Of a DNA stretch of 64,000 nucleotides, positions 58,927 to 64,000 are shown in pieces (positions within the stretch are counted from its first letter, which is position 1; every line of letters starts with the position of its first letter). A program made the position numbers and the translations under genes. The stretch spans positions 1 to 64,000 of the forward strand of contig CATLBN010000005.1 in NCBI GenBank assembly GCA_949878885.1, read 5' to 3'. Under the pieces are notes generated by a model. It was not told the DNA's origin. It did no database searches and worked only from the letters and a program-made list of their open reading frames with translations. This DNA comes from an uncultured Clostridia bacterium. Lineage in GTDB: Bacteria; Bacillota; Clostridia; Christensenellales; Borkfalkiaceae.

Positions 58927-59949
58927 ATGGATAATTGGATTTTAAAAGGTGTTAAGAACCTTGTTAACGAACCCTCGGGCGTGAACATTACCGCCCCCAC
59001 ACAGGTTAAAGTAAAAGTTTCTCACTTGCTTTTAACCGATTACGATGCGCTTTTGTATAACGGTGCAATTAAAACTTCTTACCCCAGAATAATAGGCAAA
59101 GCCGCGGTAGGTATAGTAACCGAAGCCGGCGAAAACTGTTATGACGTAAAAAAAGGGTCAAGAGTTTATTTTCAGCCGTCCCGCGCGTGCGGAAATTGCC
59201 TTGCCTGTAAAAGCGGTAAAGCCAAAGACTGTGCCGAAGTAGCTATTGCAGGGCGCGATTTCGACGGTTTTATGCGCGATTTCGTTGTGTGCGATTACAG
59301 CGATATTTCGCTTTTGCCGGATAGCGTAAGCGATTTTCACGCGCTTTGCATAGAAACAATAGGTATTGCCGAAAATATTTACGACAAACTCAATCTTTCA
59401 GCGGGTCAGAGAGTTGCCGTTGTAGGCGGCAGTTTTTCCGGCAATATAATTGCACAGGTGCTTATGTACCACAAAATTATTCCTATAGTAATAGACAACT
59501 CCCCCGTCAATTTGGAAGCGGTTAAAAAATGCGGCATAAGCTATGCTTTCGGCGCCGACGACGAGCTGGACGAAAACATTAAAAACGCAACCAGCGGCAA
59601 TCTTTGCGACGCCGCCGTGTACTGCGCGGTTTCGCGCCTGCCCCTTTCGCTTATACCCAGATTGGTAGGCGACGGCAAAAACGTAGTTTTAAGCGCGTTA
59701 TCTTCCGGCAGCACCGTAATGGATATGCACGACATAATGGAAAAAAATCTTACCGTGTTCGGCGTGTCCAACGCATACGGCTATACCGACGCCGTAATAA
59801 ATATGCTTGTGCACAAGGCTGTCAACATAGACGTATTCGAAAAAGAAGTGCTTACGGAATTTAATCCTGCCGAACTTTTAGACGAAAATTCGGCGTTTGT
59901 AACTTCGCCCAAGCGCAATAAAATGACCGTTCTCAAAATGATAATCTGA
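58927..59949 (+). CDS. MDR-superfamily dehydrogenase homologue lacking the catalytic zinc site
   Basis: A 340-residue medium-chain dehydrogenase/reductase. The structural zinc loop is intact (CGNCLACKSGKAKDC near 98) and the Rossmann motif VAVVGGSFSGNIIAQ near 168 is recognisable. The catalytic-zinc residues are missing: the usual C-G-x-D of the first strand is replaced in LLLTDYDALLYNG, and the GHE motif reads GKA in YPRIIGKAAVGIV. Zinc-dependent alcohol oxidation is therefore unlikely; it may be a quinone-reductase-like or binding protein. Its substrate is unknown. It is followed 17 nt later by the cls gene, so the two are probably co-transcribed. Confidence 0.82.
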   Translation: MDNWILKGVKNLVNEPSGVNITAPTQVKVKVSHLLLTDYDALLYNGAIKTSYPRIIGKAAVGIVTEAGENCYDVKKGSRVYFQPSRACGNCLACKSGKAKDCAEVAIAGRDFDGFMRDFVVCDYSDISLLPDSVSDFHALCIETIGIAENIYDKLNLSAGQRVAVVGGSFSGNIIAQVLMYHKIIPIVIDNSPVNLEAVKKCGISYAFGADDELDENIKNATSGNLCDAAVYCAVSRLPLSLIPRLVGDGKNVVLSALSSGSTVMDMHDIMEKNLTVFGVSNAYGYTDAVINMLVHKAVNIDVFEKEVLTEFNPAELLDENSAFVTSPKRNKMTVLKMII

Positions 59950-59966
59950 CGCGCGCTTATTAATTT

Positions 59967-61379
59967 ATGCGCAATTTCCCTAAATTACTGTTTTCTTTAA
60001 ACTTTATTTATATAGCGTTAATTGCGGCACAAGTTGCCGCAATTATTTTTTTATGCCTGTATATACCGGCACTGATGCCCGTTGCGCTTACCGTTTCGGC
60101 GGCATGGGTTATAACCCTTATAACCGCAGCGGTGCTATTTGCAAGAGACGCCGCTGCGGAAGTTAAATGCGCCTGGTTTATGCTGATATGCGCTTTACCC
60201 GTAGTAGGCGCGGTAATTTACATTATTTCCGCAGTAAAGCTGCGCAGCTGCGGAATTTTAAAAGTTAACGGCGGCAGCCAAACGGGGCTTAGCGCGGCGG
60301 CGGCAGATTTATGCGGCACCGTTTCCGCAGGTTATGACAGCGCCAAATATTTTTCCGACGGCAGAACGTTTTTAAACGAAGTTTGCGCAGCTGTTTCCAA
60401 AGCGCACAAAAGCGTATATATGGAATTTTTCATAATAGCGCGCGGACAGGTGTTCAACTCGCTTTTACAGGCTTTAAAAAGCGCAAAACGCAACGGAGCG
60501 GAAATTAAAATTATATTCGACGGAATAGGCTCGCTTACAAAACTGAGTAAAAAAGACGTTAAAAAACTGAAAGACGCAGGCGCGGAAGTTAAAACGTTTC
60601 ATAAACTTACTCCCTATCCTCGCGCCAATCTGAATTTCCGCGACCACCGTAAAATAGTAAGTATTGACGGGTTAACCGCTTTTACGGGCGGCATAAATCT
60701 TGCCGACGAATACGCCAACATTACAAGTCCGTTCGGCTATTGGAAGGACAGCGGGCTTTGCATTAAGGGCGGCGCCGCGCTTATTTTCGAAGGTATGTTT
60801 TTATCGGTGTGGAATAAAAAACATCAAATGGACGCGCCTGCCGAAGGCAAAAACAGCTGCCTGCCGTTTTACGACAGTCCGCACGGACGCGCGTTTTTCG
60901 AAGACGCGTGCGTTTGCGCAGTTAACGCCGCGACGCAACGCGTGCATATAATGACACCGTACTTCTGTTTAAGCGAAAAGACAGCTGCGGCGCTGTCGTT
61001 TGCGGCGCGGCGCGGAGTTGACGTTAAAGTTATTATACCGCACACTCCAGATAAAAAATATGCTTTTGAAATTTCAAAAACCTATGCTTCGGAACTTAAA
61101 CCGAGCGGCGTAAAGTTTTACGAATTCACTCCCGGATTTATGCACGCCAAATGTCTGGTGTGCGACGACAGCGTATTTTTGGGCAGTTATAACTTTGACA
61201 ACCGCTCCACAAGGCTGAATTACGAATGCGGCGTTATGTTTAAAGGACAAATGACCCAAGAAGCCGAACGCGACTTTTGCAGCTGTTTAGAACTGTCTGC
61301 GGAATTTAACGAAGGTAAAATTTCGTTTTTAAGAAAATCGTACCGCTTTGTTCTGCGGCTGATTGCTCCTCTTATTTAA
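59967..61379 (+). CDS. cls: Cardiolipin synthase (phospholipase D family)
   Basis: Membrane phospholipase D-type enzyme condensing phosphatidylglycerols to cardiolipin. The 470-residue protein has two N-terminal transmembrane helices (about 9-33 and 36-57) and a third near 70, then two HKD motifs: HRKIVSIDG near 228 and HAKCLVCDD near 391, each followed by the conserved GG/GS segments. Length and layout match bacterial ClsA-type enzymes. No clear ribosome binding site precedes the ATG, suggesting coupling to the upstream dehydrogenase homologue. Confidence 0.94.
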   Translation: MRNFPKLLFSLNFIYIALIAAQVAAIIFLCLYIPALMPVALTVSAAWVITLITAAVLFARDAAAEVKCAWFMLICALPVVGAVIYIISAVKLRSCGILKVNGGSQTGLSAAAADLCGTVSAGYDSAKYFSDGRTFLNEVCAAVSKAHKSVYMEFFIIARGQVFNSLLQALKSAKRNGAEIKIIFDGIGSLTKLSKKDVKKLKDAGAEVKTFHKLTPYPRANLNFRDHRKIVSIDGLTAFTGGINLADEYANITSPFGYWKDSGLCIKGGAALIFEGMFLSVWNKKHQMDAPAEGKNSCLPFYDSPHGRAFFEDACVCAVNAATQRVHIMTPYFCLSEKTAAALSFAARRGVDVKVIIPHTPDKKYAFEISKTYASELKPSGVKFYEFTPGFMHAKCLVCDDSVFLGSYNFDNRSTRLNYECGVMFKGQMTQEAERDFCSCLELSAEFNEGKISFLRKSYRFVLRLIAPLI

Positions 61380-61383
61380 TGAA

Positions 61384-61412
61384 TTGACAAAATGCACCCG
61401 TTAAATTATAAT
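61384..61412 (+). promoter_or_regulatory. Promoter of yfcE with long leader
   Basis: TTGACA (61384-61389), a 17-nt spacer and TATAAT (61407-61412). The leader of about 120 nt to 61541 contains CCGTTT/AAACGG-type inverted repeats near 61445-61475. The function is unknown. Confidence 0.75.
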
Positions 61413-61540
61413 TTGTAAAGAATAAACTTGCAGCTTAATGTTTTACCGTTTAAAACGGCTTTTAACGGCATTGAGCGCGTTTTAAAAACTTTATTTTTCT
61501 ATTCCTAATACAAAGTAATTTATAAAATTAAGGAGCATTT

Positions 61541-62089
61541 ATGAAACTTTTAATAGCTTCCGACATACACGGTTCCGCCGAATACTGCAAACTTTTACTT
61601 GATGCTTTTAAGCGCGAGAGTGCAGAAAAGCTTTTGCTTTTGGGAGATATTTTATATCACGGACCGAGAAATCCGCTGCCGAACGGTTATTCGCCCGCCA
61701 AGGTTGCCGAAATGCTTAACGATATACGCGGTAAAATAGTTTGCGTACGCGGTAATTGCGACAGCGAAGTTGACCAAATGGTTTTAAACTTTCCTATACT
61801 TTCCGAATACGCGGTTTTCTGCTCAGACGGCATAAATATGTATTTATCGCACGGACACCGTCAGGTGCCGCCTATGCGCAGAGGCGACGTTTATTTAACG
61901 GGGCACACGCACGTGCCGCTGTGCGTTACCGAACAGGAAGGTTATCTGCATTTAAACCCCGGCTCGGTTTCCTTACCCAAAGAAGGAAGCGAACGCGGCT
62001 ATATTCTTTACGACGATAAGATTTTTTATTTTAAAAATTTAAACGGAGAAATTTATAAACAAACGGCTTATTGGGAAAATTTACAATAA
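61541..62089 (+). CDS. yfcE: YfcE-type metallophosphoesterase
   Basis: Calcineurin-like phosphodiesterase of 182 residues with the full metal motif set: SDIHGSAEY at 8, LLGDILYHGPRNPLP at 32, GNCDSEVDQ near 69, LSHGHR near 103 and TGHTHVPL near 121. YfcE from E. coli hydrolyses phosphodiesters; the physiological substrate is unclear. AAGGAG precedes the ATG, and the gene is monocistronic. Confidence 0.93.
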   Translation: MKLLIASDIHGSAEYCKLLLDAFKRESAEKLLLLGDILYHGPRNPLPNGYSPAKVAEMLNDIRGKIVCVRGNCDSEVDQMVLNFPILSEYAVFCSDGINMYLSHGHRQVPPMRRGDVYLTGHTHVPLCVTEQEGYLHLNPGSVSLPKEGSERGYILYDDKIFYFKNLNGEIYKQTAYWENLQ

Positions 62090-62120
62090 AAAAGCTCCGC
62101 GCTTTTTCGCGGAGCTTTTA
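62090..62120. terminator. Bidirectional terminator after yfcE
   Basis: Perfect 12-bp arms (62090-62101 and 62108-62119) with a pyrimidine loop and AAAA/TTTT base end yfcE and the converging small membrane-protein gene. Confidence 0.9.
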
Positions 62121-62129
62121 GTTTTGCAC

Positions 62130-62354
62130 TTAAACGGGCAAAATACGAAGAATGTGCTTGCTGATAATCATAAGCACGAGGTCGCAAATCCAAATAATGT
62201 TAAATCCGAAGAAAATACGGATAAGCGCCGCTACTATCTTTCCGTCTTGGAATCTGGTAATTACGCCGCAGAACCACGAGGTAATGGGAATAATCGCAAG
62301 AATCAAGCTTACAAGATAGCTGAGTCCGAAATAGTCGCCTCTTTTTGTTGCCAT
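62130..62354 (-). CDS. Small two-helix membrane protein
   Basis: A 74-residue hydrophobic protein with two transmembrane helices (about 11-31 and 43-66) and few charged residues; no family is recognised. AAGGAG precedes the ATG. The topology resembles small membrane proteins of the Pmp3 type, but the sequence motif of that family is absent. It is monocistronic, from a TTGACA/TATAAT promoter. Confidence 0.78.
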   Translation of the reverse strand: MATKRGDYFGLSYLVSLILAIIPITSWFCGVITRFQDGKIVAALIRIFFGFNIIWICDLVLMIISKHILRILPV

Positions 62355-62386
62355 ATAAAAAATCTCCTTAATTATTATTTAATTAT

Positions 62387-62414
62387 ATTATATCATAATA
62401 TAAAAATATGTCAA
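62387..62414 (-). promoter_or_regulatory. Promoter of the small membrane protein gene
   Basis: On the minus strand TTGACA (62409-62414), a 16-nt spacer and TATAAT (62387-62392). Confidence 0.75.
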
Positions 62415-62429
62415 CAATTCCACAAAAAA

Positions 62430-62464
62430 TGTCAAAAAATCGGCGCAATAATGCGCCGATTTTA
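62430..62464 (-). terminator. Terminator of rplQ
   Basis: Perfect 12-bp arms (62436-62447 and 62452-62463) are followed on the minus strand by TTTTTTGACA. The T run directly abuts the promoter of the next gene. Confidence 0.85.
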
Positions 62465-62517
62465 TTTTTATTAAATTATTATATTTACCTGCATATAACG
62501 CGCAGTTTACACGGTTT

Positions 62518-63024
62518 TTAAACAAGTTCTATAATAGCTTCTTCCGCTGCGTCGCCGCGGCGCTCTCCCAAAAGATAAATTCTGGTATATCCGCCGCCCT
62601 GTCCGAGTTCCTCTTTACGCTGCGCATACTTGGGCGCTATTTCGTTAAAAAGTTTTTCCATAAGCGGATGCTGAATATCTGCTGTTCTCGCTCTGAAATC
62701 GGCCTTCTTTTCGCTAAACGGCTTTACTTCCTGCAAATCGCGCAGTTTACCTATAAGTTCACGGCGAACCGCAAGCTTTTTAGGGCTGTCCTTTACGCTT
62801 TTCACGGTTATTTCTTTACCCTTAGCGTCGGTTTTCTTAACTTCGAACTCAACGTTATCGTCGTAAACCTTAATTGCTTTGGTTATAATTTTTTCAACAT
62901 AAGGCTTAAGTTCCTTTGCCTTTGCCTTGGTAGTGGTAATTTTGCCGTACCACAAAAGCTCGGAAGCCTGATTTCTTAAAAGCGCTTTTCTCTGCTGCGC
63001 CGTTCTTCCCAATTTACCGGGCAT
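62518..63024 (-). CDS. rplQ: 50S ribosomal protein L17 with internal insertion
   Basis: Protein bL17, starting MPGKLGRTAQQRKALLRNQA and ending with GGGYTRIYLLGERRGDAAEEA then IIELV, both typical. At 168 residues it is about 45-50 longer than usual; the extra sequence lies after VEKIITKAIKVYDD and includes a charged segment (FEVKKTDAKGKEITVKSVKD) between the normal helices. It follows rpoA by 3 nt in the conserved rpoA-rplQ order. Confidence 0.96.
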   Translation of the reverse strand: MPGKLGRTAQQRKALLRNQASELLWYGKITTTKAKAKELKPYVEKIITKAIKVYDDNVEFEVKKTDAKGKEITVKSVKDSPKKLAVRRELIGKLRDLQEVKPFSEKKADFRARTADIQHPLMEKLFNEIAPKYAQRKEELGQGGGYTRIYLLGERRGDAAEEAIIELV

Positions 63025-63027
63025 ATG

Positions 63028-63981
63028 TTAGTCCTCCTTGTTTGAAAGTGAAAGTCCGTAAGATTGAAGTTTTAAAATTACTTCGTCCAAAGACTTTCTG
63101 CCTAAGTTGCGCACTTTCAGCATTTCGTCTTCCGTCTTTCTCGTAAGGTCTTCCACTGTGTGTATGTTTGCGCGTTTAAGGCAGTTATAGGAACGAACCG
63201 AAAGATCCATATCCTCAATTGCCATAGCAAGTATTTTAGCTTGTTTATCGTCCTCGCTTTTAACGAGAATATCCATATCTTTAATAGATTCGGACAAATC
63301 TACGAAAAGCGAAATGTGGTCCTGCATAATTTTCGCCGCCAAAGAAACGATTTCTTTTGCCGAAAACGCGCCGTTTGTCCACACTTCAAGCGTAAGTTTG
63401 TCAAAGTCAGTTTTCTGTCCCACGCGCGTATTTTCAACGGCATAGTTAACCTTTTTAACGGGCGTATAGATGCTGTCTATGGGAATGTAATCCAAAAGTT
63501 CGGTGCGGGTATGGTCTGCGCCCTTATAGCCCCTGCCTCTGCCGATGGTTATTTCCATATCTATTTTTCCGCCTGCGTCTACGTAGCAGATGTGCTGGTC
63601 GCCGTTAATAATTTCTATTTCGGCGTCGTCGCTTATATCCGATGCTTTTACTTCGCAAGGACCTTCCTTATAAAGATGAACTACTTTAACGTAATCTTTA
63701 TCGGTAACCGCGGTTTTGATTGCAAGCGTTTTTAAATTGAGGATTATTTCCGCAACGTCTTCTTTAACGCCGGCAACAGCCGAAAATTCGTGTTTTACGC
63801 TTCCGTCTAAAAATCTTATACCCTGCGCGGCTGCTCCGGGAAGCGCCGAAAGCAGTATTCTTCTAAGGCAGTTGCCTATCGTAAGACCGAAACCCTTTTC
63901 AAGAGGTTCAACTACAACCTTTGCATAAGCGCGGTCTTCGTTTTCTTCCACCTCTATTTTGGGCATATCCATTTCGATCAT
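63028..63981 (-). CDS. rpoA: RNA polymerase alpha subunit
   Basis: Scaffold subunit of RNA polymerase, 317 residues. The N-terminal domain shows EPLEKGFGLTIGNCLRRILLSALPGAA near 26 (split here as EPLEKGFGLTIGNC then LRRILLSALPG), followed by a linker and the alpha-CTD with DLSVRSYNCLKRANIHTVED near 249 and RNLGRKSLDEV near 292. A perfect AAGGAGG lies before the ATG. The upstream r-protein genes lie beyond the right edge. Confidence 0.97.
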   Translation of the reverse strand: MIEMDMPKIEVEENEDRAYAKVVVEPLEKGFGLTIGNCLRRILLSALPGAAAQGIRFLDGSVKHEFSAVAGVKEDVAEIILNLKTLAIKTAVTDKDYVKVVHLYKEGPCEVKASDISDDAEIEIINGDQHICYVDAGGKIDMEITIGRGRGYKGADHTRTELLDYIPIDSIYTPVKKVNYAVENTRVGQKTDFDKLTLEVWTNGAFSAKEIVSLAAKIMQDHISLFVDLSESIKDMDILVKSEDDKQAKILAMAIEDMDLSVRSYNCLKRANIHTVEDLTRKTEDEMLKVRNLGRKSLDEVILKLQSYGLSLSNKED

Positions 63982-64000
63982 AAAACTTCCTCCTTTTTAT

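Overview
The window looks like chromosome from an uncultured, low-to-mid GC, Gram-positive anaerobe of the Clostridia (possibly a gut Christensenellales-type lineage; that placement is inference). The case rests on a trimeric [FeFe] hydrogenase, Firmicutes-type gene order (ylxM-ffh-rpsP-khpA-rimM-trmD; dprA-topA-trmFO-hslVU; rpsB-tsf and pyrH-frr-uppS-cdsA-dxr-rseP; tsaE-tsaB-rimI), a thiT gene behind a TPP riboswitch, strong AGGAGG-type ribosome binding sites and sigma-A-like promoters. I saw no rRNA, tRNA, CRISPR array or insertion sequence. Most genes are on the minus strand.

Layout. 0-0.35 kb: edge of an unknown minus-strand gene and a terminator. 0.35-4.5 kb: hydCBA hydrogenase. 4.7-16.4 kb: thioredoxin, hisS, a Sel1-repeat protein, hslUV, a membrane protein, trmFO, topA, dprA and comM. 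16.6-24.6 kb: rplS, a membrane protein with an L15-like tail, a PRTase-like protein, yraN, rnhB, ylqF, trmD, rimM, khpA, rpsP, ffh and ylxM. 24.8-31.3 kb: a small plus-strand gene, a 1367-residue BspA-like surface protein divergent from an XRE regulator, and a CPA2 antiporter. 31.4-31.9 kb: a stand-alone, highly structured transcript with its own strong promoter and terminator that I could not assign to a known family. 31.9-33.9 kb: a YfbR-like phosphohydrolase and TPP-riboswitch-thiT. 34.0-42.5 kb: the rseP-dxr-cdsA-uppS-frr-pyrH and tsf-rpsB operons, split by an accessory block with two XRE regulators and twin operators. 42.6-49.7 kb: icd, ddl, murF, an alpha/beta hydrolase, rimI, tsaB, tsaE, a DUF1292 protein and ruvX. 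49.8-55.5 kb: mostly uncharacterised proteins, including DUF2207, a DtxR-like regulator and a DUF975 protein. 55.5-58.7 kb: prfA, a DUF1385(YqhQ)-PrmC fusion and rpmE. 58.9-62.4 kb: a zinc-ligand-deficient MDR dehydrogenase homologue, cardiolipin synthase, a YfcE phosphodiesterase and a small membrane protein. 62.5-64 kb: rplQ and rpoA.

The core genes serve translation (ribosomal proteins, factors, tRNA and release-factor modification), protein targeting and turnover, cell-envelope precursor synthesis (Dxr, UppS, CdsA, MurF, Ddl, Cls) and hydrogen metabolism. The most unusual items are the structured RNA at 31.45-31.87 kb, a palindromic operator that exactly fills the spacer of the surface-protein promoter, the twin operators of a second XRE module, a membrane-anchored protein ending in an L15-like domain, the YqhQ-PrmC fusion, and leaderless-looking promoters for tsaE and ruvX.

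All family assignments are from reading the protein sequences; no database search was run.
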